64,000 bases of DNA from Porticoccus sp041395745 (GCA_041395745.1 JAWKZV010000001.1:1-64000), one strand, 5' to 3'. Numbered from the stretch's first letter, positions 55,457 through 63,744 are shown. Notes: a model not told the origin generated them from the letters alone. Made by a program: numbers and translations.

Positions 55457-55705
55457 GTGCAAGTCACCATTGATGTCAGCATGTATCCGAACCGGGAGGA
55501 GTTCATTCCTCCCATCAAAGGATTTATCGACAGGATCAACCGCTACCCGGAGTTGAAGGTGCAGACCTTCCCCACCAGCACTGTGGTGCAGGGCGACTAC
55601 GATGTGGCGATGCAGGCGGTGCAGGACACCATCGCTGCCTGCCGCGAAGAGTTCGGAATGGCGGTGTATGTGCTGAAAGTGATCCCGGGCTACGAGGCCC
55701 TGTGA
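55457..55705 (+). CDS. Thiamine-binding protein, YkoF/MTH1187 family
   Basis: 82 residues beginning with GTG 55457 (GGGAG seven bases upstream). Segments VTIDVSMYPN, IPPIKGFIDRI, TFPTSTVVQGDYD and VYVLKVIPG fit the small ferredoxin-like domain of the thiamine_BP family (PF01910). Such proteins bind thiamine or its pyrimidine part. It lies between the receptor (22 bases) and pnuT (1 base), in the TPP-controlled operon. No signal peptide, so it acts in the cytoplasm. A longer reading from 55334 overlaps the receptor gene and is rejected. Confidence 0.88.
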   Translation: MQVTIDVSMYPNREEFIPPIKGFIDRINRYPELKVQTFPTSTVVQGDYDVAMQAVQDTIAACREEFGMAVYVLKVIPGYEAL

Positions 55706-55706
55706 C

Positions 55707-56306
55707 ATGTTCCCATGGCTGAATCTGGAATTGCTGGCGGTGGTGCTGTCACTGGCGTATCTGTTGCTGGCCATGCGAGAAAACAGCCTGTGCTGGTACT
55801 GTGCCTTCTTTGGCACGGCCATCTATATCTGGATTTTTGGCGGGGTGAAGTTGTACATGGAATCCCTGCTCAATCTCTACTATCTGGGGATGGCGGTCTA
55901 CGGCTGGTACCAGTGGCAGAAAGGGGGGCAGGATCATCATGGCCTCGCCATCAACAGCTGGTCGCCGAACCAGCACCTCGCCGCCTTTCTGGGCGTGGCT
56001 ATCGCTACGCTGATTTCCGGTTTCCTGCTGGCACAGAACACCGATGCCCGCCTGCCTTATGTGGATTCTTTCACCACCTGGGGCAGTGTCTTGACCACTT
56101 ACATGGTGGCGCGCAAGGTGCTGGAGAACTGGCTCTACTGGATCGTTATCGACAGCGTTTCCATCTATCTGTACCTGGATCGGGAGCTGTATTACACCGC
56201 CGCACTGTTTGCCATCTACGTGGTACTGGTCGTGATCGGATTCTTTAGCTGGAAAAAACTTTACCGTGAACAACGTCGACAGGATTTTGCGGCAGACCTT
56301 GTCTGA
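55707..56306 (+). CDS. pnuT: PnuC-family thiamine transporter (PnuT-like)
   Basis: 199 residues with about seven helices of the PnuC (SWEET-like) fold, with conserved aromatic segments WYCAFFGTAIY, MAVYGWYQW and NWLYWIVIDSVSIYLY. PnuC proteins let vitamins diffuse in and rely on a kinase to trap them. TPP-riboswitch members carry thiamine and are called PnuT. The kinase gene starts inside its 3' end (41-base overlap), which fits this transport-and-trap scheme. The symbol is context-based. Confidence 0.9.
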   Translation: MFPWLNLELLAVVLSLAYLLLAMRENSLCWYCAFFGTAIYIWIFGGVKLYMESLLNLYYLGMAVYGWYQWQKGGQDHHGLAINSWSPNQHLAAFLGVAIATLISGFLLAQNTDARLPYVDSFTTWGSVLTTYMVARKVLENWLYWIVIDSVSIYLYLDRELYYTAALFAIYVVLVVIGFFSWKKLYREQRRQDFAADLV

Positions 56307-57042
56307 CTGGTCGCGCTGGCAGGTATCGCTGCCGGGAGCGCCGCGGCGGGTACGGGAACTGGAAGGTGGCCTCACCAACCGCAGTTTCCTGGTGGAGAGC
56401 GGCGCCCATCTGGGGGTGGTAAGGGTTAACGCCGGCGAAGACCAACGCCTGGGTATTGATCGCCAGCGCGAGCTCGCTGTGCTCAAGCTGCTACAGGGCA
56501 GCGGTTTTGTCCCCGACGTCTGGTTTGCCTCACGTGACGTGCTGGTGACCGAATTTGTTGAGGGGCGGCACTGGCAGGGAGAAGACCTGTATCGAGTCGG
56601 TCACCGTGAACAGGTACACCAGTTGATTCAGCGCCTGCAACAGGTTGCCATGCCGTCTTTTGCACGGCGCTTCAGCTATCTGGACCACTGCCGGGGATAT
56701 CTCGCTCAGCTGGCGGGTTTTCCCGAGGCTGAGGAAGTCCTCGCCCTGGCCGCCGGAATCGATGCCTCTGACTGGCAGCCGGTGATCTGTCACCACGATC
56801 TGGTGGTGGAGAACATCATTGAGACGGAGCGGGGGTTGGTTCTGATCGACTGGGAGTATGCGGGTTGGGGACATCCGGCCATGGATGGGGTCCGTCTCTT
56901 CGGCGGTGACTACCCGCACCGGGACGCGGCGTCCCTTCACGAGCTGCAAAAGTCCATGGACCGCCTGTGGCAGGCGGTCCAGGACCGGTTGGATTGTGGC
57001 TCCGGGCGTCAGGGAGATGGTGGCAGTTGTGACAGCATGTAG
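56266..57042 (+). CDS. Thiamine kinase-like phosphotransferase (APH/choline-kinase fold)
   Basis: 258 residues of the aminoglycoside/choline kinase fold: a Gly-rich N-lobe loop (LEGGLTNRSF), Brenner motif ICHHDLVVENII (catalytic Asp, about 175-186) and IDWEYAGWGHPAMD (metal Asp). The ThiK-like role, thiamine to thiamine phosphate, is inferred from the TPP-regulated operon and overlap with pnuT. GTG 56266 is the start. The last 34 bases overlap the convergent cytochrome gene, so the true C-terminus should be checked; the final 20 residues look low in homology. Confidence 0.82.
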   Translation: MNNVDRILRQTLSDWSRWQVSLPGAPRRVRELEGGLTNRSFLVESGAHLGVVRVNAGEDQRLGIDRQRELAVLKLLQGSGFVPDVWFASRDVLVTEFVEGRHWQGEDLYRVGHREQVHQLIQRLQQVAMPSFARRFSYLDHCRGYLAQLAGFPEAEEVLALAAGIDASDWQPVICHHDLVVENIIETERGLVLIDWEYAGWGHPAMDGVRLFGGDYPHRDAASLHELQKSMDRLWQAVQDRLDCGSGRQGDGGSCDSM

Positions 57043-57356
57043 TTCACAGCCAGGGCAAGTTGCTCGTCGCTGAGATAGGAACCTCCTCGCGGCGGCATCA
57101 GCCCAAAACCGTTAATGGCGTGCTGCACCAATACCTCTTCACCCTGGGCGATCCGGGGTTGCCACATCTTGTTGTTGCCGATAATGGGGGCGCCATTAAG
57201 CCCCGGCTTATGGCAGGCCGCACAGTTGGCCTTGACCAAAGCTTCTCCGGGGTGCGACGGCGCCGCAACTGCCGGGGTTGCCGGACTGTCCGGTTTCTCG
57301 GAACAGGCCAGCGATCCCAGCAGGGCGATGACCACCGGTAACAGGTGTTTCTTCAT
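57009..57356 (-). CDS. Small c-type cytochrome (c5-like) lipoprotein
   Basis: 115 residues. The signal ends at lipobox SLAC, so it is a membrane-anchored periplasmic cytochrome. One heme site, CAACH (about residue 45-49), and a probable Met ligand in FGLMPPRGG are present, as in class I cytochromes c5/c555. It is the last gene of a four-gene minus-strand operon and may carry electrons from its larger heme partners to an oxidase or reductase. Confidence 0.9.
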   Translation of the reverse strand: MKKHLLPVVIALLGSLACSEKPDSPATPAVAAPSHPGEALVKANCAACHKPGLNGAPIIGNNKMWQPRIAQGEEVLVQHAINGFGLMPPRGGSYLSDEQLALAVNYMLSQLPPSP

Positions 57357-57377
57357 GGCATCACCCGTTGCCCGGCG

Positions 57378-57956
57378 TTACTTCAGTGGCACACGAATTA
57401 CCACGCCACCCATTACTTCGCCGATCTTGAAGTCAGTCTTGGGTGAGTCCTTGTGGCCGTTGTGGCAGCTTGTACAGGCCGGGGAAACCGCCACGTCAGG
57501 GTAGACCGCGGTGTAATAGGTCACATCACCCAGGGTTTCCTCACCGTAGTAGTTCTCGCCGGGATTCTCGGCAATGTACTTCAGGCCTGCTTCTTCCACC
57601 GGGGTTTTCGGGGCGTTCTGCTTGTTGATCGGCCACAGTGACTGCAGGGAATAGGTGAAGTCATCAGTCATGGTGGCTACGGCCTCTGCGCCCGCGCGGA
57701 ACATTTGTGCCGGTAACAGGGCTCCATTCTCGTAGTCTTCCCAGTGCTCATCCGGCTTGATGGCACCGGCACCATTGGGGCCGAGGCGCTGGATGATCAG
57801 CTTGGTGTAGTTGGAGCGATCCGCTTTCATCACCGCGAACAACGAGTCGGTGTAGATTTTCGGGTCAATGCCGGGTTTGGAGGCTTCTTCCTCCTTACAG
57901 GCTGTCAGGGTGATCGCGCCGGCGATCAGGGTCAGGATCAACGCTGCTTTCTTCAT
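57378..57956 (-). CDS. Tll0287-like (DUF3365) monoheme lipoprotein
   Basis: 192 residues with lipobox LTAC and one heme motif CTSCH near the C-terminus (about 170). GAGAIKPDEHWEDYENGALLPAQMFRAGAE, represented by PAQMFRAGAE, and SLWPINKQNAP are typical of the DUF3365/Tll0287 family, which has a PAS-like sensor fold around a heme. It starts at MKKAALIL (ATG 57956); a longer reading from 58022 adds no signal sequence. It is third in the operon and may sense redox state or ligand, or pass electrons. Confidence 0.87.
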   Translation of the reverse strand: MKKAALILTLIAGAITLTACKEEEASKPGIDPKIYTDSLFAVMKADRSNYTKLIIQRLGPNGAGAIKPDEHWEDYENGALLPAQMFRAGAEAVATMTDDFTYSLQSLWPINKQNAPKTPVEEAGLKYIAENPGENYYGEETLGDVTYYTAVYPDVAVSPACTSCHNGHKDSPKTDFKIGEVMGGVVIRVPLK

Positions 57957-58018
57957 GGTTATAGTCCTCGAGGGTTCATTGGAGGTTAGGGGGGTGGACG
58001 GAAAGGATTTGCGTGACA

Positions 58019-59332
58019 TCATTTTTTCTCCCGCAGCAAGGCCCAGTCGATGGAGGGCACATGCTGCGATGGCTCGCCGCTGAAGTTATTCCTGATCAGC
58101 GCAGGGTCTGCCAGGGCATCAATGGCGAATTCCAGGTTGTGGCATTGCAGGCACACCGGACGAATCATCTTTTCGTTGGGACGCAGGCTGTCGTTCTGGT
58201 TGTGATTGACCAGCACGACCTTCTCGCCCATCAGTGTTTTCTCTTCCCGCGGCATGTGGCAGGTAGCACAGCTCACCGCCTCTTCCGGAGGGCGGATACC
58301 AGCAATGGCCTCGCTCAGCAGTTTGCCGTGGGGTGATCTTTCGAAGGCCAGGGAGTGTTCGTCGTTGTGACAGCCGAGGCAGGCCTGTGCCGCGGCAAAC
58401 TGGGTATCAGTACTGTGGGCGCTGTGGCAGCTATTACAGCCCTGATGCAGGGCCAGGGATTGTTCCTTGAAGGACATCCTGGAGTCCGCGGGGCTGATGG
58501 CCGGCAGTGATTGCGCCAGGCGCATGCCGTGTTTGCCGGCCTTGTAGCTGTCGGCTTCATTGAGGTGGCAGGTCTGGCACTGCTCGATGCCCGGCTGCTC
58601 TATCCAGGTTTTGCTATTGGCGTCCGCATGGCAGCCGCCGCAGCTGACCCCGGCCTCACCGTGGCTGCTGGCGGACCACTCCGCATGAATATCCGGATGC
58701 TGTGCCAACTGCTGGGGAAATTCCGGCTGGTTGGCGGGAATATGGGCTGGCGCCAATTTGGCGGCGGCATTGGGAGTGGTGATACGGGCCAGCTCCTTCA
58801 CCCAGGCACCCTGGTGATTCTCCACCAGGAAATCCTCGTAGAGCGCGCGGTTGTCGTGGTAGTTGTGGCAGCCGGCGCTGGCACAGCTGTCAAAGGCCAG
58901 GTCCTTGTGACTCTCGCGGTCCTCGCCGATGTCCTGGTGGCAGTGGAAGCAGTAGTCCTTGGGCAGGGTCACTCCCATCGGATGGGTCTGTTCTTCCTGG
59001 TGTTCGGTATGGCAGCTGACGCAATAGCGGGCATCCAGAACTGTCAGCAGGTTGGCGTTGCGCGGGTCGGTAAATTTCTTTTTCGGGTGCGAGTCGTGGG
59101 CGGCTTCCAGTTCTTCAGCATGGCAACCGACACAGGCTTTCTGGATGGCCTCCATGCCGCCGAAGGCATCGGTATGGCAAGCGGTACAGGCCAGCTCGAT
59201 CTGGAAGTGGCCGTGGCTGGCCTCCCCGATCAGCAGGTTCTGCTTGTTGTCCGCCTGGAACAGTGTGTAACCGTAATAGCCCGCCAGTACCAGGGAAGCG
59301 GAGATCCATCCAATCCAGAGCCACTTTTTCAT
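58019..59332 (-). CDS. Membrane-anchored multiheme cytochrome c, 11 heme motifs
   Basis: 437 residues: one N-terminal membrane helix (about 4-25) and a periplasmic part with ten CxxCH motifs (CTACH, CVGCH, CVSCH, CFHCH, CGGCH, CQTCH, CNSCH, CLGCH, CATCH, CLQCH). An unusual CASAGCH (C-x4-CH) lies between the fourth and fifth. Non-heme His residues are abundant, suggesting bis-His ligation. No Lys-ligated active-site motif of NrfA (CxxCK) is present, so an electron-transfer role is likelier than nitrite reduction. The start lies 16 bases after the stop of the FAD/FeS membrane gene. It probably receives electrons from that protein's membrane domain. Confidence 0.9.
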   Translation of the reverse strand: MKKWLWIGWISASLVLAGYYGYTLFQADNKQNLLIGEASHGHFQIELACTACHTDAFGGMEAIQKACVGCHAEELEAAHDSHPKKKFTDPRNANLLTVLDARYCVSCHTEHQEEQTHPMGVTLPKDYCFHCHQDIGEDRESHKDLAFDSCASAGCHNYHDNRALYEDFLVENHQGAWVKELARITTPNAAAKLAPAHIPANQPEFPQQLAQHPDIHAEWSASSHGEAGVSCGGCHADANSKTWIEQPGIEQCQTCHLNEADSYKAGKHGMRLAQSLPAISPADSRMSFKEQSLALHQGCNSCHSAHSTDTQFAAAQACLGCHNDEHSLAFERSPHGKLLSEAIAGIRPPEEAVSCATCHMPREEKTLMGEKVVLVNHNQNDSLRPNEKMIRPVCLQCHNLEFAIDALADPALIRNNFSGEPSQHVPSIDWALLREKK

Positions 59333-59348
59333 TTTTCCTCCGCGACCA

Positions 59349-61376
59349 TCAGAAGTAATACACGGAGAGAATGTGGAAGATCAGCAGGATCGGCAGCGGC
59401 CAGGAAACCAGTATGTGCAGCCATTGCAGGTACTTCCGCGATCCAGTGGCGGTGCCGGCCGAGAGCTTGTGGCCCACGCCGATGGCGCTGCTGGTGATCG
59501 CACCGAGTAGCACCACTGCCAGGAAATTTATCATCAGCAACTGGTTGAGGTTGGCCCCCAGGTGAAAGCCACTGTGCAGTACCAGAGTAAGGCAGCAGGC
59601 CACGCCGAGCAGGATATGCACCATCCGCCAGGCCGTGAACCTGCCCATCCATGCCCAGGACAGCCGCTTGCGCAGTGACATCAGTAGGCCGATGGCGGTC
59701 AGCCCCAGCAGGGTGAAACCGGTAACCTGTTTCCAGAACTTGTCATTCCAGACCAGTTCAAACCAGCCCTGTTGCTGTACGCTGTCCGCGACCCGGGCTT
59801 CCGGCCAGAGGGCAATCAGGGCTACCAGCAGCAGTGCCAGCAACCCCGCAGTGGTGAGCGTGCTCGCCCCGGATTCCTTTTCCGGGGCACTGTTGTCACC
59901 GACGATCTGCTGCAGTAAGGGTTTGCAGGAGCCGCATACGGTGCCGGCCCGGGTGCAATCCTGTAACTGGGGTACCGAGCAGCAGCCGTTTTGCACTGCG
60001 TCACCCAGCTCTCCCAGGCTGATATTGTTGCACTGACAGATGATCGTGCTGACCGGCCAGTGGTTGACGTCGTTGCCTCTGTCTCCCCACAGGTTGCCGT
60101 TGCGGCGGAACAGGTACAACTGCCAGTAGCCCAGCTTGCGCTGGTTCTGGAACACCTCCTGAATGCGCCGGGACTCCGGCCACTCGCCGATACCCACCGC
60201 GCCGATAAGCCGTCCCTTGATCACCACCAGTTTGCGATAGATGCCGTGCTGTTCATCCCGATAGCAGATTTCTTTCATGAAGGGGCGGGAACCCAACTCG
60301 TTCACTTCGCCGAGGCTGCACACCTGGGTGCCCACTACCTTGAGATTGCTCACCGTGGCGGAGCCGGGGTAGCGGGGCGCTTGCGGTTGTTCCGGTTCGG
60401 CAAGCAGCGAAGCCGCCACGGCGGCCTGTTCGAAACCGGGATTCACCAGACCGTAGGTGGTGCCCTGGTGTTCACAGCATTCGCCGATGGCGTAGATGTC
60501 AGGGTCAGAGGTCTGCAACTGGTCGTTGACCACAATGCCCGTGCCGACAGCCAGCCTCGCCTTGCGGGCCAGCTCGATATTGGGGGTGATGCCGGCACAA
60601 AACAGTACCGTGTCACAGGGAATGATTTCACCGCTGCGGGTGGTGACCGAAGTGACGTGTTCGAAACCGTCAATGGCCCGTACGCCGGCATTGGTGATGA
60701 CCTCAATGCCGAGCTGTTTTACCTCCTTCAGCAGCAGCGATGCGGCCTCTTCATCCAACTGGCGGTTCATCAGGTGGGGGCCTTGCTGTACCACGGTCAC
60801 TTTGGTGTGAAATTTCAGCAGGCCCTTGGCGGCCTCCAGTCCCAGCAATCCACCGCCTACCACCACAATGTGGCGGGAGCGCAGGATGCGGGCGTAGAGG
60901 CTTTCGGTATCCCGCAGGCTGCGGAAACTGAAAACACCGCGCCGCTCAATGCCGGGGATGTTGGGGATGTGGGCTCGCGCGCCAGTGGCGAACACCAGTT
61001 TGTCGTAACCGTAACGGACGCCGGCGGCGTCGACTACCACCTTACCCTCGCGGTCGATTTCAGTGATGGCCGAGGAAGTGAAATTGAAATTGGGATGGTT
61101 GTGGGTGTCCGGCAGTGGCAGGTCGATGTCATCCCGGGCGATCTCGCCGGCCAATAGCGCAGAGAGCTGAATTCGGTTGTAGGGCAGGCAGGTTTCATCG
61201 CCGAACAGCTGGATTTCATCATCTGCACGGCGGGACAGCAGCTCATTCGCAAACCGCAATCCCACCGGTCCCGCACCGATCACGATGACGCGTGCGCGAT
61301 GGGTCGGCAGGAAATCCGCTGCGATAGTTTCAACTTCGTTGTCGAGGGCGACAGGGTCGCTGTTCAATGCGGTCAT
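59349..61376 (-). CDS. FAD-dependent NirB-like oxidoreductase fused to [2Fe-2S] and membrane heme-type domain
   Basis: 675 residues. About 30-400 is a pyridine-nucleotide-disulphide-type reductase as in NirB (VIGAGPVGL, then VVVGGGLLGLEAAKG, and DIYAIGECCEHQGTTYGL). At about 447-480 is a BFD-like [2Fe-2S] domain (CQCNN, CTRAGTVCGSC). The siroheme nitrite-reductase part of NirB is absent; the chain instead continues with about five membrane helices carrying spaced His (VHILLG, VLHSGFH, QWLHILVSW, LIFHIL), compatible with b-type heme in a ferric-reductase-like core. It could pass electrons from NAD(P)H to the multiheme cytochrome across the membrane. ATG 61376 follows AGG at short spacing. A terminator hairpin ends 18 bases before it. 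Confidence 0.87.
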   Translation of the reverse strand: MTALNSDPVALDNEVETIAADFLPTHRARVIVIGAGPVGLRFANELLSRRADDEIQLFGDETCLPYNRIQLSALLAGEIARDDIDLPLPDTHNHPNFNFTSSAITEIDREGKVVVDAAGVRYGYDKLVFATGARAHIPNIPGIERRGVFSFRSLRDTESLYARILRSRHIVVVGGGLLGLEAAKGLLKFHTKVTVVQQGPHLMNRQLDEEAASLLLKEVKQLGIEVITNAGVRAIDGFEHVTSVTTRSGEIIPCDTVLFCAGITPNIELARKARLAVGTGIVVNDQLQTSDPDIYAIGECCEHQGTTYGLVNPGFEQAAVAASLLAEPEQPQAPRYPGSATVSNLKVVGTQVCSLGEVNELGSRPFMKEICYRDEQHGIYRKLVVIKGRLIGAVGIGEWPESRRIQEVFQNQRKLGYWQLYLFRRNGNLWGDRGNDVNHWPVSTIICQCNNISLGELGDAVQNGCCSVPQLQDCTRAGTVCGSCKPLLQQIVGDNSAPEKESGASTLTTAGLLALLLVALIALWPEARVADSVQQQGWFELVWNDKFWKQVTGFTLLGLTAIGLLMSLRKRLSWAWMGRFTAWRMVHILLGVACCLTLVLHSGFHLGANLNQLLMINFLAVVLLGAITSSAIGVGHKLSAGTATGSRKYLQWLHILVSWPLPILLIFHILSVYYF

Positions 61377-61394
61377 CAACCTGAATCACCAAAC

Positions 61395-61440
61395 AAAAAG
61401 GCCCGTTGGCCTGGCGCTCTAGGCGCAAGCCAACAGGCCC
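61395..61440 (-). terminator. Intrinsic terminator in the leader of the FAD/multiheme operon
   Basis: On the minus strand GGCCTGTTGGC pairs with GCCAACGGGCC, with an inner GCGCC/GGCGC element, followed by CTTTTTG. It ends 18 bases before the operon's start codon. It could end the tat transcript, attenuate the operon, or both. Confidence 0.8.
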
Positions 61441-61518
61441 CATTACCTGTAGTCATGTTTTCAGCGCCACTGAATTACCCGTAGAAGGGATACTCAAAAT
61501 GGCTCTCTAATGGTGAGT

Positions 61519-61537
61519 ATGCATATTGGGTGCCAAA
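61519..61537 (-). promoter_or_regulatory. Candidate sigma-54 promoter of the FAD/multiheme operon
   Basis: On the minus strand TTGGCACCCAATATGCAT has the -24 GG and -12 GC pairs at the required 10-base spacing; the -24 element TTGGCAC is perfect. The start would be near 61509, giving a leader of about 130 bases that contains the terminator. The surrounding 61441-61680 region has no gene. Confidence 0.55.
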
Positions 61538-61680
61538 TAGAATATGTATGGCAACTATCTGAAAATAATGGAGAAAAAAGAATTTTCTGTGAACGGAAAA
61601 AGTCAGGACGGTGGTAGCTGCACTATTATTGCAAATCAGGTACCACTATTGGTGCAGTAGGTTGGCGGATAGGGGCCGAC

Positions 61681-62436
61681 TCAGGGTGTGGGTGCGTTAT
61701 CCGTATCGGGTTTCGCTGGCTGGATCATTCGGCCAAAGAACACGCCGATCTCAAAAAGTAACCACATGGGCACCGCTAGCAGTATCTGGGAAAGCACATC
61801 CGGTGGAGTGAGCAGCATGCCCAGCACGAAGCAGAGCACAAATACATAAGGGCGTTTTTCGGCCAGCGCGTCAGGTGAGACTGCGCCTACCCAGGACAAA
61901 ATGACCACGCCGATAGGAATTTCGAAGCTGATGCCAAAGGCGAAAAACAGTTTCAGTACAAAGTCCAGGTAGCTGCGGATGTCCGTCATCACCGCGACCC
62001 CTTCCGGGCCGATACTGGTAAAGAACGTAAATATCAGCGGGAATACCACGTAGTAGGCGAAAGCCATGCCTGCGTAAAACAGCATCACGCTGGAGAAAAA
62101 GAGTGGAATGACAATAAGCTTTTCCCGGCGGTAGAGACCGGGTGCCATGAAAGCCCAAACCTGGTAAAGAATATAGGGCATAGCGGCAAACAGGGAGACC
62201 ACCATAGTCAGCTTGAACGGAGTCAGAAACGGTGAAGCCACATCGGTGGCGATCATGGTGGAGGACTCGGGCAAATGCGCCCGCAACGGTTCGGAGATGT
62301 AGAGATACAGGTCGTTGCTGAAGGCAAACAGGCCGGCGAAAATCAGCAGTACCACAACGATGCAGCGCAACAGGCGGTTGCGCAATTCAATGATGTGTTC
62401 AATAAACGGCTGGCTATCCAGTGTTTCCTGATTCAT
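61681..62436 (-). CDS. tatC: Sec-independent protein translocase TatC
   Basis: 251 residues with six membrane helices; the receptor core for twin-arginine signal peptides in the inner membrane. PFIEHIIELRNRLLR at the N-terminus, the conserved Glu in the GLYRREKLIVIPL loop and FGISFEIPI are intact. Its start overlaps tatB by four bases. Confidence 0.97.
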   Translation of the reverse strand: MNQETLDSQPFIEHIIELRNRLLRCIVVVLLIFAGLFAFSNDLYLYISEPLRAHLPESSTMIATDVASPFLTPFKLTMVVSLFAAMPYILYQVWAFMAPGLYRREKLIVIPLFFSSVMLFYAGMAFAYYVVFPLIFTFFTSIGPEGVAVMTDIRSYLDFVLKLFFAFGISFEIPIGVVILSWVGAVSPDALAEKRPYVFVLCFVLGMLLTPPDVLSQILLAVPMWLLFEIGVFFGRMIQPAKPDTDNAPTP

Positions 62437-62726
62437 CGTTCCTGAGAGTCCGTTGTGGAGGTGTCGCTTTTTTGGGGCGGGGTGGTGTCCGGTCTGGACT
62501 TGTTCTCTTCCAGCTCTTTCAGGATGTTCTCGTTGTGCAGTTGGCGACGGACCTCATCGAGACCGATCTCATCTTCCAGATCCTGACGTATCTTGCGGTA
62601 TTGACGACGGATGCGTCCCAACCAGAGTGCGATAAAGCGCATGGCCGTTGGCAGCCGTTGCGGACCCATGACCACCAACGCGATTACGGCGATAACAACG
62701 AGCTCGGCAAAACCTATATCAAACAT
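62433..62726 (-). CDS. tatB: Sec-independent protein translocase TatB
   Basis: 97 residues: MFDIGFAELVVIAVIALVVMGPQRLP, represented by ELVVIAVIALVVMGPQRLP, gives the membrane helix and the invariant Glu and GP hinge, followed by an amphipathic helix and a charged tail. The tail is shorter than in E. coli. It forms the TatBC receptor. 54 bases separate it from tatA. Confidence 0.95.
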   Translation of the reverse strand: MFDIGFAELVVIAVIALVVMGPQRLPTAMRFIALWLGRIRRQYRKIRQDLEDEIGLDEVRRQLHNENILKELEENKSRPDTTPPQKSDTSTTDSQER

Positions 62727-62780
62727 GGGTGTTGTCTGGAAAGGGACACGGGGTGGCGAATCGAACCGGGACTCTCGTTA

Positions 62781-63011
62781 TTACACATTATCCTTCTGCT
62801 TCTGGTCCGTGGATGCTGAATTTTCTGAAGCCACTTCGTCATCTCGGGTGTCTTCAATAGCCTTCTGTTCGGGGGCTTCATCACTCATGGAGTCCTTGAA
62901 GCCTTTGACTGCGCTGCCAAGATCAGAACCGATACTTTTGAGTTTCTTGGTCCCGAAAATGAGGGCCACGATCACCAGAATAATCAACAGTTCCTGCCAG
63001 CCAAAACCCAT
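62781..63011 (-). CDS. tatA: Sec-independent protein translocase TatA
   Basis: 76 residues: MGFGWQELLIILVIVALIFG, then the FGTKKL hinge, LGSAVKGFKDSM amphipathic helix and an acidic/polar tail. It forms the translocation pore. First tat gene, 26 bases after hisE. Confidence 0.96.
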   Translation of the reverse strand: MGFGWQELLIILVIVALIFGTKKLKSIGSDLGSAVKGFKDSMSDEAPEQKAIEDTRDDEVASENSASTDQKQKDNV

Positions 63012-63037
63012 AACGATTTACCCCTGCGTAGAATTGG

Positions 63038-63364
63038 TCAACTCCGGCTGGCTTTTTCTTCCAGCCCGGATAAATTGAAACGGCGCTCGAGTTCGCGAAG
63101 CACCGAATCGGCATTTTCTCCCAAGTGAGAAAGCATCACCAGTGAGTGAAACCACAAATCTGCTGTTTCGTAGATGAGTTTGGATGTGTCTGCACCCTGG
63201 GCGACATCCCGTGCCGCGAGGATGGTTTCCACCGCTTCCTCTCCCACCTTCTCGAGAATCTTGTTAAGCCCCTTGTGATGCAGGCTGGCCACGTAGGATT
63301 CCTCCGGATTGGCTTGCTTGCGGGCTTCCAGCACCTGGGTCAACTTTTCCAGTACATCGCTCAT
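63038..63364 (-). CDS. hisE: Phosphoribosyl-ATP pyrophosphatase
   Basis: Second step of histidine synthesis: it cleaves PRPP-derived PR-ATP to PR-AMP. 108 residues from MSDVLEKL. SYVASLHHKGLNKILEKVGEE, in short KILEKVGEEAVET, carries the metal-binding Glu residues of the all-alpha NTP-PPase fold. It overlaps hisI by four bases. HisI and HisE are separate proteins here, as in Pseudomonas. Confidence 0.96.
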   Translation of the reverse strand: MSDVLEKLTQVLEARKQANPEESYVASLHHKGLNKILEKVGEEAVETILAARDVAQGADTSKLIYETADLWFHSLVMLSHLGENADSVLRELERRFNLSGLEEKASRS

Positions 63365-63744
63365 GAATAGATTTCTCCAGGATCTTTCAGCACGGGGTCG
63401 ACGGTGTGCCACTGGCCGTCCTTCAGTACCCGATAAAAACAGGATTCGCGACCGGTGTGGCAGGCGATACCACCCAGTTGTTCCACCTGAAGGACGATGA
63501 CATCGCCGTCGCAGTCGAGGCGGATCTCATTCACTTTCTGGACGTGGCCGGACTCTTCGCCTTTGCGCCACAGTTTGCGACGGGAGCGGGACCAGTACAC
63601 GGCCCGTTGTTCCTGTGCGGTGAGTGACAGGGATTCGCGGTTCATCCAGGCCACCATCAGGATGCGACCGGTGGCGGCGTCCTGTGCCACGGCGGGCAAC
63701 AGGCCGTCTTCATTCCAGGTGATGTCGTCGAGAAAGTCGGTCAT
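63361..63744 (-). CDS. hisI: Phosphoribosyl-AMP cyclohydrolase
   Basis: Third step of histidine synthesis, opening the purine ring of PR-AMP. About 127 residues. The zinc and magnesium residues are in EIRLDCDGDV and CHTGRESCF. MTDFLDDITW (ATG 63744) matches Pseudomonas HisI starts; ATG 63753 would add three residues. It lies between ubiB and hisE, the usual order in pseudomonads. Confidence 0.95.
   Translation of the reverse strand: MTDFLDDITWNEDGLLPAVAQDAATGRILMVAWMNRESLSLTAQEQRAVYWSRSRRKLWRKGEESGHVQKVNEIRLDCDGDVIVLQVEQLGGIACHTGRESCFYRVLKDGQWHTVDPVLKDPGEIYS

Noticed and set aside
59991..61157. 388-codon plus-strand frame opposite the FAD oxidoreductase
   Set aside because: Shadow of a well-supported gene; no ribosome binding site and low-complexity composition.
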